From Hyphomicrobiales bacterium (lineage in GTDB: Bacteria > Pseudomonadota > Alphaproteobacteria > Rhizobiales > Rhizobiaceae), in contig UBQW01000010.1 of NCBI GenBank assembly GCA_900467745.1, positions 434,001-498,000 on the forward strand: a stretch of 64,000 nucleotides of DNA, given 5' to 3'. A program made the position numbers and the translations under genes. This document shows positions 35,641 to 44,146 of this stretch, one piece after another. The notes below the pieces were generated by a model. That model saw only the letters and a list, made by a program, of their open reading frames with translations, did no database searches and had not been told where the DNA came from. The first letter of the stretch is position 1. Each line of letters opens with the position of its first letter.

Positions 35641-37257
35641 ATGAGCGAAGAAGTCCAAACACCGCGCTACGTGATCGGCGTTGATGTCGGCACCGGAAGC
35701 GCTCGCGCCGGGGTGTTCGATCTCGGCGGACGAATGCTGGCCAGCGCCAAGCGTGACATCTCGCTTTACCGTGAAGCCGGCTCAATCGTCGAACAGTCGA
35801 GTAACGAGATCTGGCAGGCAGTCTGCGAAGCCGTGCGTCAGTCCGTTCGCGATGCCGGGGTGGCGGCGAAAAATGTCGTAGGATTGGGCTTCGACGCCAC
35901 CTGCTCGCTCGTCGTCCTCGGTGACCAGGGAAAGCCCTTGCCGGTTGGCCCATCGGAAGATCCGCAGCGAAATATTATAGTCTGGATGGACCACAGAGCG
36001 GTTGCCCAGGCGGATCGGATCAATGCGCTCGGCCACGAGGTCCTGCGCTACGTCGGCGGCCGCATTTCTCCAGAGATGGAGACGCCCAAGCTGCTCTGGT
36101 TGAAGGAGTGCCGCCCCGAGGTGTTCGAGGCGGCATGGCAGTTCTTCGACCTTGCCGATTTCCTGACTTGGCGGGCCACAGGCGACCTTTCGCGATCCAC
36201 CTGCACCGTGACCTGCAAGTGGACCTATCTCGCGCACGAGAAGCGCTGGGATCCGACATATTTCGAAGAGATCGGCCTCGGCGCGCTCGCGGATGAAGGC
36301 TTTGCCCGCATCGGCCAGGCGACCGTCGAGCCGGGCTCGGCACTCGGCGGCGGCCTGACGCCGGCGGCGGCAGCGGAACTCGGGCTGCTACCGGGGACGG
36401 CGGTCGCTGCTGGACTGATCGATGCTCATGCCGGCGGGATCGGGACGGTTGGCTTCGGCGACGGGCCGACGGCGAACCTTGGCTATGTCTTCGGTACCTC
36501 ATCGTGCACGATGACATCGACCGTCGAACCGGCCTTCGTGCAGGGCGTATGGGGGCCTTATTATTCGGCGATGGTTCCCGGGCTTTGGCTCAACGAAGGC
36601 GGTCAGAGCGCTGCCGGCGCAGCAATAGAACAGCTGATTTCATTTCATCCCGCTGCCGCGCAGGCGTTGCAGAGTGCAAAAGAAAAAGGCCAGTCGCTTC
36701 CCGTGATGCTTGCCGAAATTGCTGCCAGCAAGGCTGGAACCGACGCAACCTCGCTCGTTCAGGGCCTTCATGTTGTCCCTGAGTTCTTGGGTAACCGCGC
36801 ACCGCTTGCCGATCCACACGCTCGCGGGCTGATAGCGGGCATGGACATGGAGCGCGATATCGACAGCCTCGTTCGACTGTATGTAGCAGGGCTCTATGGC
36901 ATCGGCTATGGCCTCAGGCAGATCATCGACGCCCAGGCGCAGGCGGGCGTCGAGATCAGTTCCGTCGTGATCAGCGGCGGGGCTGGCCAGCAAAGCTTTG
37001 TTCGTCAGCTCTTGGCGGATGCATGCGGTAAGCCCATTGTCGCAACGATTGCCGACGAACCGGTGTTGTTAGGCGCAGCGATCCTGGGCGCGGTCGCCAG
37101 TGGCTGTTATCTCGATGTTCGAGAGGCGATGGTTATGCTGACCAAGGTCGATGAAACGTTCATGCCGTCGGCAGGGCGAACCGCTGAAAGCCATCTGAGA
37201 CGGTATGATGCTTTCAAGGCGCTACAGCAGTTGGGCCAGAAAGTGCGTGGTTGTTGA
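35641..37257 (+). CDS. FGGY-family kinase, probable D-ribulokinase
   Basis: Phosphorylates a pentulose; D-ribulose to D-ribulose 5-phosphate is most likely given the preceding ribitol dehydrogenase. It has 538 residues, as expected for the pentulose-kinase branch of FGGY proteins. The N-terminal actin-like domain starts VIGVDVGTGSARAGVFD, catalytic-region DHRA follows IIVWM at about 117, and WLNEGGQSAAGAAIEQL and FLGNRAPLADPHARG are marks of the D-ribulokinase group. VISGGAGQQSFVRQLLAD forms the ATP site near 440. The operon ends here, with no clear terminator. Confidence 0.9.
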   Translation: MSEEVQTPRYVIGVDVGTGSARAGVFDLGGRMLASAKRDISLYREAGSIVEQSSNEIWQAVCEAVRQSVRDAGVAAKNVVGLGFDATCSLVVLGDQGKPLPVGPSEDPQRNIIVWMDHRAVAQADRINALGHEVLRYVGGRISPEMETPKLLWLKECRPEVFEAAWQFFDLADFLTWRATGDLSRSTCTVTCKWTYLAHEKRWDPTYFEEIGLGALADEGFARIGQATVEPGSALGGGLTPAAAAELGLLPGTAVAAGLIDAHAGGIGTVGFGDGPTANLGYVFGTSSCTMTSTVEPAFVQGVWGPYYSAMVPGLWLNEGGQSAAGAAIEQLISFHPAAAQALQSAKEKGQSLPVMLAEIAASKAGTDATSLVQGLHVVPEFLGNRAPLADPHARGLIAGMDMERDIDSLVRLYVAGLYGIGYGLRQIIDAQAQAGVEISSVVISGGAGQQSFVRQLLADACGKPIVATIADEPVLLGAAILGAVASGCYLDVREAMVMLTKVDETFMPSAGRTAESHLRRYDAFKALQQLGQKVRGC

Positions 37258-37582
37258 TGACACGTCGAGGAACACGTGAATGCTTGTATGGTCGGCTTGC
37301 ATCTGGGTGCCAAACTCCGGCGTTTCACGGGCCGTCCTCTGCGCCTTTACCGGATCTCGTGCGCCGAACATCACCTCGAAGCGGCTGAACGGCAGGTTCC
37401 AGGTGTTGATCGCTTGTGGTCCTGACTATGCCGTCGAGGCAGCGATGCCGGAATGAGTGAGTCCACTCGGACAAGCATGTTCGTGAACACACGGCATCTC
37501 TGTTTTATTCCATGCGAAAAATGCATAGCTGCACTGCACAATAGTGCCTAGAAAATGAACAGATATCGGATATATTCAATTT
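37258..37582. other. Intergenic region before the small RNA
   Basis: This gap of about 325 bp has no supportable gene. On the minus strand an open stretch from 37425 to 37222 has protein-like composition but no good start, and it overlaps the kinase gene end, so it is at most a remnant. From 37480 the sequence turns AT-rich and TATATT at 37571-37576 is a plausible -10 element for the RNA that follows. No convincing -35 was found. Confidence 0.45.
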
Positions 37583-37738
37583 CAACGAAGCGATGCACCT
37601 CCTCCCGCAAAGCTTCGTGGTTCGGGCGCCCCACTCCTCCTCCCAGGGTCGCCTGAGGGAACAACAGCACTCCTCCTCCCAGCTGTTGTTCGGTTCTTTT
37701 CGAAAGCCTGCCGCACCTCCTCCCGCGGCAGGCTTTTT
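37583..37738 (+). ncRNA. Four-hairpin small RNA with anti-Shine-Dalgarno loops (alpha-r14/NfeR1-like)
   Basis: Four successive hairpins each expose CCTCCTCCC in the loop (37598-37606, 37636-37644, 37672-37680, 37716-37724). Stems: ACGAAGC/GCTTCGT (37585-37591 with 37612-37618); GGCG-CCC/GGG-CGCC (37625-37631 with 37646-37653, one bulge); perfect 10-bp GAACAACAGC/GCTGTTGTTC (37659-37668 with 37682-37691); and a 12-bp terminator stem. The stems differ in sequence while the loops are identical, which shows selection on the unpaired loop. The loop is complementary to ribosome-binding sites (GGGAGGAGG). Rhizobial alpha-r14 RNAs, including NfeR1, have this design and repress translation of many transporter mRNAs. 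The 5' end is estimated from TATATT and is uncertain. Confidence 0.85.
37703..37738 (+). terminator. Intrinsic terminator forming the last hairpin of the small RNA
   Basis: A 12-bp perfect stem (AAAGCCTGCCGC at 37703-37714, GCGGCAGGCTTT at 37725-37736) with loop ACCTCCTCCC and a run of five T (37734-37738). It fixes the direction of the RNA as plus and its 3' end near 37738. Confidence 0.9.
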
Positions 37739-37886
37739 CGATTCTGGGCCGCAGCTTTTTGACGTGAAGTTGACGCTCGATGAGATGAAGCGTTGACACT
37801 GTGGTCACACCCGGACCGCTGTATCCGCGGCCGGAACTGTGCGATGAACCATGAATTCGTCAATCACGCTTTCACGGTGCTACATC

Positions 37887-38909
37887 ATGAAGAAAATCGG
37901 TTTCCTCTCGTTCGGACACTGGACACCGTCGCCGCAATCGGGAACCCGCTCGGCGGGCGACGCGCTTCTCCAGTCCATCGATCTTGCGGTTGCTGTCGAA
38001 GAGCTTGGGGCCGACGGCGCTTATTTCCGCGCTCACCACTTTGCCCGCCAGCTCGCATCGCCGTTCCCCCTGCTTGCCGCGGTTGGTGCCAAGACCAGCC
38101 GTATCGAGATCGGGACCGGCGTCATCGACATGCGCTACGAAAACCCGCTCTACATGGCAGAGGACGCCGGCGCCGCCGATCTGATCTCAGGAGGGCGCTT
38201 GCAGCTCGGCATTAGCCGTGGCTCGCCGGAGCAAGTGGTCGATGGTTGGCGCTACTTTGGCTATCAGCCGCCCGAGGGCGGGTCTGATGCCGATATCGGT
38301 CGGCGTCATGCAGAAGTTCTGCTCGATGTTCTGCGCGGCGAAGGTTTCGCCCAGCCGAACCCGCGTCCAATGTTTCCCAATCCTCCTGGACTGTTGCGCG
38401 TCGAGCCGCATTCCGAGGGACTGCGGGAACGCATCTGGTGGGGCTCCGGCTCGAATGCGACCGCCGTCTGGGCGGCCAAGCTTGGAATGAACCTGCAGAG
38501 CTCGACGCTGAAGGACGATGAGACCGGCGAGCCGTTCCATGTGCAGCAGGCAGCGCAGATCCGCGCCTATCGCGAAGCATGGAAGGAAGCCGGTCACACT
38601 CGCACGCCGCGCGTATCGGTGAGCCGCAGCATCTTCGCGCTGGTGGACGATCGCGACCGGGCCTATTTCGGCGGCAGCGGTCAGGGCGACGACAAGATCG
38701 GCTTTATCGACGAGAAGACGCGGGCGATCTTCGGTCGCAGCTATGCCGCCGAGCCCGATGCCCTCGTGAAGCAACTGGCCAAGGATGAGGCAATCGCCGA
38801 GGCCGACACCCTGTTGCTCACCGTGCCCAATCAGCTCGGCGTCGATTACAACGCTCATGTGGTCGAGCAAATCTTGAAGCACGTCGCACCCGCCCTGGGC
38901 TGGCGCTGA
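37887..38909 (+). CDS. Luciferase-like (LLM class) flavin-dependent oxidoreductase
   Basis: FMN- or F420-type TIM-barrel monooxygenase relative, 340 residues. N-terminal MKKIGFLSFGHWTP and family parts GADGAYFRAHHFARQLASPFPLLAAVG-like (about 46-70), RIEIGTGVIDMRYENPLYMAED and GRLQLGISRGSP are clear. The start at 37887 is preferred over 37851; the latter adds 12 residues before the conserved first strand. It stands alone after the small RNA gene and ends at a strong terminator. It likely uses FMNH2 to oxidise a small molecule, and the substrate cannot be inferred. Confidence 0.88.
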   Translation: MKKIGFLSFGHWTPSPQSGTRSAGDALLQSIDLAVAVEELGADGAYFRAHHFARQLASPFPLLAAVGAKTSRIEIGTGVIDMRYENPLYMAEDAGAADLISGGRLQLGISRGSPEQVVDGWRYFGYQPPEGGSDADIGRRHAEVLLDVLRGEGFAQPNPRPMFPNPPGLLRVEPHSEGLRERIWWGSGSNATAVWAAKLGMNLQSSTLKDDETGEPFHVQQAAQIRAYREAWKEAGHTRTPRVSVSRSIFALVDDRDRAYFGGSGQGDDKIGFIDEKTRAIFGRSYAAEPDALVKQLAKDEAIAEADTLLLTVPNQLGVDYNAHVVEQILKHVAPALGWR

Positions 38910-38941
38910 ACCGCTTCGCCAACGGCTACCCGCTAACAGAG

Positions 38942-38973
38942 ATGCCGGACCTCCAGGCGATCCGGCATTTTTC
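38942..38973 (+). terminator. Intrinsic terminator of the luciferase-like gene
   Basis: ATGCCGGA (38942-38949) pairs with TCCGGCAT (38961-38968), followed by a T-rich tract to 38973. It lies between this gene and the convergent GT2 operon. Confidence 0.85.
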
Positions 38974-38993
38974 TTCGCGTCAGTAAGGCCCGA

Positions 38994-41156
38994 TCACTCG
39001 GCGGCCGCCGGCGGAGTGGCACCACCGCCAAGTTGCAGCAGCGGAACCTTTGGCGAGAAGAAGCGCGGCTTGTGGAACTTGCGCGGTGCTTGGCGCCTAT
39101 TCAACGTATAGGGCTCGGTGTCGCCGACCAGAACCGCGGGCCGTGCGAACATGCGCTGCATCAGCCCCTGGACGGCGAGCACAGGGTAGGCGCGGGCAGG
39201 CATCACCTCCGGCATCTCGCTGAACATGCGCTGCACCATCTTGCGCCTGATATCCTCGGCGCCCTTCTTGATTTCGTAATCGTCGCGCCGGTCCCTGATG
39301 GCGACGATCGAGAGCGACAGGCCCGAATTCGCGCGATCCATGCTGGTGACCTGCCCGGCGACGTCGAAATTGTCGAAGGGTGCGAAGATCAGGATATCGC
39401 CAAGGCGCATCTGGCTGAGCGCGCTCTCCTCGCGCATCGTGATCTTGGCCGTCTCGATCGAGATCGTATCGATCATGCAGGGAGCGGCCTTGCCGCCGCT
39501 GGCGACCTGTCCTTCGCGGGCAAGTGCAAGCTCAAGCTTTTCAAGGGGCGGGCGGGGGAGCTCGATGCAGACGAGCATCGACACGAAGGCGTAGACCATG
39601 ACGACCATGCCCCAGGCGACGCTGAAGCCGTCGAGATCGTTGTAAGTGCTGAGCAATGGCCCGTTGAGCATGCCGACGAAGGTCAGCACAATGATGGCGA
39701 AGAACGTCGCGGCGATCGGGTAAAGCACCTCCACACGCCCGCGATCTTCACCCTTGGCGGTAACCTTGAATGGCCGGCCGAAGGGGTGGAAGAGGGCGTG
39801 GATGAGGGCGATGGTGATCGGAATGGCCGAGACCATCTGCGAAACCTCGGTGAAAAGCGGCAGGCTCCGCCGCCCGGAAACCCAGGAATGGAATGTCCAC
39901 ATGCCGGCGACCATCGGCAGCGCATAGAGGAAGAACGCCTCCGGCTCCATCAGAATGGCAGGCAGGCCGAGGAAGTAGAAGAGAAGTGGGGCGGCCATAA
40001 GGAGCAGGATAAAGGGCCGGCAGAACCAGAAGAGCAGGCCGTGGAAATAGTGCAGCCGCTGCATCAAGGTGTAGCCGCGTCCCAGAAACGGGCCATCCTT
40101 CAGGAGCGCCACCTGGATGGTGCCCAGGCACCAGCGGCAGCGCTGTGTGATATATCCCGAGAGGCTCTCGGCCGAAAGGCCGACGCTCAGGCGTTCATTG
40201 AGCCAGCGGGTTTTCAGGCCCTTCTGCATCAGGCGATAGGTGAGGTGGATATCTTCAGTCACCGTCTCCTGCGGCATGCCACCGATCATATCGAGCGCAT
40301 CACGGCGGACGATACAGGACGTTCCCACGCAAAAGGCTGCGCCCCATCCGTCCTTGGAGGGCTGCATGACGTCGAAGAAGATGCGCTGATCGTCGACCCA
40401 TGCCTTCGAGGCTAGCAGATTATGCTGGACCGGATCGGCATTGTAATAGAACTGCGGCGTTTGGATGAGGCCGATTTCGGTGTCGATGAACTGGCCCACC
40501 GTTCGTTTCAGGATGCCGCGCTGCGGCGCGAAGTCGGCATCTAGAATGAGGATGAAGGGGGCGTTGGTGTCCTCGGCGGAACGTCGTACCGCATTGTTGA
40601 TGTTGCCGCCCTTGGCGCCGACGTTGTCGTAGCGGCGTAGATAGCGCACGCCGATCTCGTTGCAGTAATCCTCAAGCCAATCGCGGCGTCCGTCATCCAG
40701 GACCCAGACGGTGAAATTGCTGTAGTCGATCGCCTTGGCGGCGAGGATCGTGCGCTCCAGAATGGACAGTTCTTCGTTGTATGTGCAGATGAAGATATCG
40801 ACGGCCGGGTGGCGCGAATGTTGCGCGATCAGCGCTTCGCTGGCGTCGGCGGCGCCACTGTGGTCGGTCCGCTTGAAGAAGAAGACGATCGAAAGCACCG
40901 TGTAGAAGATGACGACCACTTCGAAGCCGAGATAGAAGCGCGGCCAGATCGCGTAGGGGCTCCACTCGAAGTCCGGCAATGTCTTGGTGATGCGGAAATA
41001 CAGATAGTTCAGGAGCATGACGACCAGGATCGTGCCGAAAATGACGCGGTCCTTGCCGCGATTGGCGTCCAGCAGCCAGGCGCAGCCCACGATCAGCGCG
41101 ATCGCCAGCAGTGAGAACAGTATTGAATCCGACAAGGTGACTACTTCGGGGGACAT
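38994..41156 (-). CDS. Cellulose-synthase-like GT2 polysaccharide synthase with degenerate PilZ-like tail
   Basis: Inner-membrane processive glycosyltransferase of 720 residues that both makes and exports a beta-linked glycan. The GT2 core is complete: DDG (154-156), DAD (206-208), FCVGTSC (276-282), TED (300-302) and QRCRW (338-342). A BcsA-type gating loop FKVTAKG is at 463-469. About eight membrane helices flank it. Residues about 555-640 look like a PilZ barrel, but neither a clear RxxxR nor DxSxxG motif for c-di-GMP is present. The gene overlaps the upstream barrel-protein gene by 16 bp. The gene set recalls rhizobial bgsBA (mixed-linkage beta-glucan) and curdlan loci more than a true bcs operon, since bcsB and bcsC are absent. 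Confidence 0.88.
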   Translation of the reverse strand: MSPEVVTLSDSILFSLLAIALIVGCAWLLDANRGKDRVIFGTILVVMLLNYLYFRITKTLPDFEWSPYAIWPRFYLGFEVVVIFYTVLSIVFFFKRTDHSGAADASEALIAQHSRHPAVDIFICTYNEELSILERTILAAKAIDYSNFTVWVLDDGRRDWLEDYCNEIGVRYLRRYDNVGAKGGNINNAVRRSAEDTNAPFILILDADFAPQRGILKRTVGQFIDTEIGLIQTPQFYYNADPVQHNLLASKAWVDDQRIFFDVMQPSKDGWGAAFCVGTSCIVRRDALDMIGGMPQETVTEDIHLTYRLMQKGLKTRWLNERLSVGLSAESLSGYITQRCRWCLGTIQVALLKDGPFLGRGYTLMQRLHYFHGLLFWFCRPFILLLMAAPLLFYFLGLPAILMEPEAFFLYALPMVAGMWTFHSWVSGRRSLPLFTEVSQMVSAIPITIALIHALFHPFGRPFKVTAKGEDRGRVEVLYPIAATFFAIIVLTFVGMLNGPLLSTYNDLDGFSVAWGMVVMVYAFVSMLVCIELPRPPLEKLELALAREGQVASGGKAAPCMIDTISIETAKITMREESALSQMRLGDILIFAPFDNFDVAGQVTSMDRANSGLSLSIVAIRDRRDDYEIKKGAEDIRRKMVQRMFSEMPEVMPARAYPVLAVQGLMQRMFARPAVLVGDTEPYTLNRRQAPRKFHKPRFFSPKVPLLQLGGGATPPAAAE

Positions 41157-42463
41157 GGACCATCCTTGCTGCTGGCCTTCATCTGGCCTTTCAGGCCGAC
41201 GAAGGGGTTGATATCGAGAGCGGCAAGAACGGCCCAGCCGGTCGCGCCGATATGCGGCAGTCGGTAGTACTTGAAGTCGCCGGGCGCCGAGTTCGGCCCG
41301 ACCTGCAGGCCTGTCGTTAGTTGCTCGTTTTCCGTGGCGTAGACGAGGCCGCCGGGCTCGCGCTGCTTGGCGATGGTGGCAAAAAGCGGTTCGGCCTTTT
41401 CGGGTTGGCCGGTCTCGCGAAGCACGAGCGCGGCCTGCGCCGTGCCTTCCAGCCAGACGCCATCGCGGTCGTTGTTGAAGTCGTAGCCGCCCTCCACCCC
41501 GTGGTTCAGGTCAGTCCATTCCATCACGCGATCGGCCCTGGATTTGAATTCCGGAACCGCGATCAGCGGCCAGAGTTCGGCGTCGAGGCCCGACATGCCC
41601 ACGTTCGGAGCGTTGCTGTCGGGCACGCTGCCGATATAAAAGCGGCCTTCCGGCTCGTTCCACATGGTCTTGAGAAACTGCAGTGCGCTGTCGCCCTGGT
41701 GCGTCCAGTCGCCACCCGCATCTAGCCGGGCGAGCCAGCTGTCGGCGGCGTAGACGTCGAGATTATGCTCCGTCGACTTCCAGGTCATCCGCTCCGGCGT
41801 CGGCTCATGGCCGAAAAAGCCGCCGAAATAGCCGTCATTCTTCGGATCGGCCGTGCTGCGGTGGATCCAATCCATGATTTTGCGGGCGGAGTCGAGATAG
41901 GCCTGCTGGTCGGTTTCCTCATAGGCCATCAGCAGGGCGAGCGCGCCCCAGGCTGTGCTGCCGGTCGCAGTTCCGACCTGATAGCCGTCCTCGATCCAGG
42001 AATTGCTCGCCGTGCTCCAATAGCCTGGAAGCAACATGCCTTCCTTGCCCGGAATGACCGTGCCGGAGCGATAGGCGTTGCGCAGGCGACCGTCGTGATA
42101 GTGGCGGTCGGTTTCAAGCGCGACCACCAGCGCATCGGCAACGCGGCGGGCTTCGGCTGTACGCTGGCAGCCGTAAAGCGCCATCATCGCAAGCGCATTG
42201 TCGTAGGTGAAGCCGGTATTCTCCAGCGACGGATGCAGCGCCGAACCGCCATTGGCCGGCTCGAAACTGCGAAAGACGAATGGCTGCTCGGGCTCGCCCG
42301 TCATCTTGGCGGCCAGCGCGTCGCACATCGAGCAGGCGAGCTGCGTCTTCGCCTCATCATCGGCACGCGCCGCGTCGATTGCCGCTGCAAACAGCATGGC
42401 AGCCAGGAGTGATGCGATCAACCCGCGCCAAACCTCACCCATTGACGAGTTCATGCCCTTCAT
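41141..42463 (-). CDS. Secreted (alpha/alpha)6-barrel-like protein of the exopolysaccharide operon
   Basis: Protein of 440 residues with a signal peptide (about 1-35, LLAAMLFAAAIDAARA-DDEAK). Repeated helical segments rich in aromatic residues (ENTGFTYDNALAMMALYGC, SNSWIEDGYQVGTATGSTAWGALALLMAYEETDQQAY-like, WLEGTAQAALVL) fit an (alpha/alpha)6 or (alpha/alpha)7 toroid as in GH8, GH76 or GH105-type enzymes. Acidic residues D and E in TGFTYDNA and NDRDGVWLEG could be catalytic. BcsZ, a GH8 cellulase, has a comparable place in cellulose operons, so trimming of the nascent glucan is a reasonable idea. I start it at the ATG at 42463 after GAGGGGCGAAA; the frame opens at a TTG at 42478. Confidence 0.75.
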   Translation of the reverse strand: MKGMNSSMGEVWRGLIASLLAAMLFAAAIDAARADDEAKTQLACSMCDALAAKMTGEPEQPFVFRSFEPANGGSALHPSLENTGFTYDNALAMMALYGCQRTAEARRVADALVVALETDRHYHDGRLRNAYRSGTVIPGKEGMLLPGYWSTASNSWIEDGYQVGTATGSTAWGALALLMAYEETDQQAYLDSARKIMDWIHRSTADPKNDGYFGGFFGHEPTPERMTWKSTEHNLDVYAADSWLARLDAGGDWTHQGDSALQFLKTMWNEPEGRFYIGSVPDSNAPNVGMSGLDAELWPLIAVPEFKSRADRVMEWTDLNHGVEGGYDFNNDRDGVWLEGTAQAALVLRETGQPEKAEPLFATIAKQREPGGLVYATENEQLTTGLQVGPNSAPGDFKYYRLPHIGATGWAVLAALDINPFVGLKGQMKASSKDGPCPPK

Positions 42464-42506
42464 TTTCGCCCCTCGCAATACGCGGATAAACGTTCAGCTT
42501 GGCTCT

Positions 42507-43892
42507 TCAGGGTGTCGCAGTCTTGTCGGCCGGCGGTTGCGGACCGGTGCCCTTGTCCAGCGATGTGGATGCGGACAGAACAATCGCCGGCGATGTCAGC
42601 CCGGCAACGACAGCCATCGAGTACCGCGCGATACGCGAGGTGATGGTCTCGCCGAGAGAGACGATGACATCCTCGCCGACGTGGCATCCGAAAAACTTGT
42701 CGTTGTTCTGCTGGGCAACACTGCCGTCCTGGGCGGTCGGCTCGTCGATCTTGACCAGAACATAGACCTCATGGCCCTCGGCCTCGGGGAATTTCGCGAA
42801 ATAGCGGTTTTCTGGGCCGGAGTTAAAGTACCGGACGATCTTGTAGATGTGCCCGCTGCGCTTCACGCCAAGGCTGCGGAAGTTGACCATCGCGGGCGTG
42901 CCGATCTCGAGCGCGGTCACGTCACGGCTTCGGTAGACGGCCGCGGCGAAGGCCTCGGTGCAGTCGAGCGACTTGGCGACCGGCTGGCCCTGCATGACGA
43001 AATCGCCGAAGGATGCGTCGACGCTGACGATCTGGCCGTGGCGCTCGGCGGTGACCTCGGCCGCACCGGTCTTGCCAAGGCGTCCTTCCTCGCGCGAGAT
43101 CAGGTTCTCGACCTGCTGCTTGCGCTCCGTCATTTGGTTGATTTCGATATTGTCCTCGGCGATGTCGCCGGCGAGCTTCGTGCGTTGCATCTCGAGCGTC
43201 AGCAGGTTCGCGGCAACAGTGCCGCCGGTATAGATATCGCGGCCGACAAGCGACTGGACAATCTCGTTGCGGCGTAGCTCGCCCTTGGCGGAATCAAGCT
43301 CGGCCTGGGCTGCATTGCGCTTCTGGCGCTGTGGCTCAAGACTACTGTCGGAAATCAGCCCCTTTTTAAGGAGCGTCTGCTGGCGCTGCAGCAGCGCGTC
43401 CTGCTCGTTGAGGCGGGCCTGATAGGTTTGGACGTTGAATTCAGAATTGACGATCACTGCCGAGAGTTCACTCAGAACGCCCGCCTTGACGCTGTCGATC
43501 TGCGTCTTGACCTTGTTAAGTTGCTCGGTGCGCTCGGCCGCTACGCTGGTCGTGTTGTTGAGCTTTTCGGTCAGATCGAGCTTTTCCAGCCTGAGTCCCG
43601 TCAGAGATGTCTGATCTTGGTTGGGGTTTGAGACCGTTGCCATGACGTCGCCGAGATTGACGACCTGGCCAACCTGCAGTGAGATCTTATCTACCCTGCC
43701 GTAGATGGGAGAAGCGATCAGCTGCACCGGTGCGTTGATCACCGCCCGTGTCGAGACGATGAAGAATTGGTTGGGAACCATCGCCATCGCGATGATAAAA
43801 ATCAGCATAAATGCAAACGCATAACCTAGGATACGCGATACAGATAGTATCTTACGGTCCTTGGGGTCGATACTGTTATTTGCGGCCTTCAT
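42507..43892 (-). CDS. HlyD-like membrane-fusion protein of the exopolysaccharide operon
   Basis: Periplasmic adaptor of 461 residues. One N-terminal membrane helix (about 20-42) is followed by a biotinyl-lipoyl-like segment (INAPVQLIASPIYGRVDKISLQVGQVVNLGD), a long coiled-coil hairpin (about 100-230, with KLDLTEKLNNTTSVAAERTEQL) and a beta-barrel (TAERHGQIVSVDASFGDFV). This matches BgsB-like and Alg44-like fusion proteins that accompany GT2 synthases. It is the first gene of the minus-strand operon, with the start ATG at 43892. About 250 bp of AT-rich sequence lies upstream (43893-44146), the likely promoter. It may guide the glycan across the periplasm. Confidence 0.85.
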   Translation of the reverse strand: MKAANNSIDPKDRKILSVSRILGYAFAFMLIFIIAMAMVPNQFFIVSTRAVINAPVQLIASPIYGRVDKISLQVGQVVNLGDVMATVSNPNQDQTSLTGLRLEKLDLTEKLNNTTSVAAERTEQLNKVKTQIDSVKAGVLSELSAVIVNSEFNVQTYQARLNEQDALLQRQQTLLKKGLISDSSLEPQRQKRNAAQAELDSAKGELRRNEIVQSLVGRDIYTGGTVAANLLTLEMQRTKLAGDIAEDNIEINQMTERKQQVENLISREEGRLGKTGAAEVTAERHGQIVSVDASFGDFVMQGQPVAKSLDCTEAFAAAVYRSRDVTALEIGTPAMVNFRSLGVKRSGHIYKIVRYFNSGPENRYFAKFPEAEGHEVYVLVKIDEPTAQDGSVAQQNNDKFFGCHVGEDVIVSLGETITSRIARYSMAVVAGLTSPAIVLSASTSLDKGTGPQPPADKTATP

Positions 43893-44146
43893 TTTTCAAT
43901 CCTGACATCATCATGCTGCAGGTGAAGTGAAGGGCGTTTCCAGGGTGGTGTTTTTTATTTGCAATGTCTTTTATATGAGGAAGAATATTCGAGCAAATAA
44001 AATTCATCTACTTAAAGTGATGTATTGCGTGGCATCTCCATTTTTATTTAGTTGATGTTGCATTATTGCCAGCAGCACCTAATTGCCGTGTTTACTATTC
44101 GTCGAATCTGGCTATTTGTTTGTGACACTTCTATATCTTTTTGGTG

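Noticed and set aside
37222..37425. Minus-strand open stretch with protein-like sequence (WNLPFSRFEVMFGARDP)
   Set aside because: It is preceded by a stop, has no convincing start and overlaps the end of the kinase gene; it may be a gene remnant, but I cannot name it.
37598..37724. CCTCCTCCC repeats as a possible CRISPR or simple tandem repeat
   Set aside because: Only nine bases repeat, spacing is uneven and each copy sits in a different stem; there are no cas genes.
37593..37796. 67-codon plus-strand frame across the hairpin RNA
   Set aside because: The frame is explained by the RNA: four conserved loops, compensating stems and an internal terminator that would cut the message.
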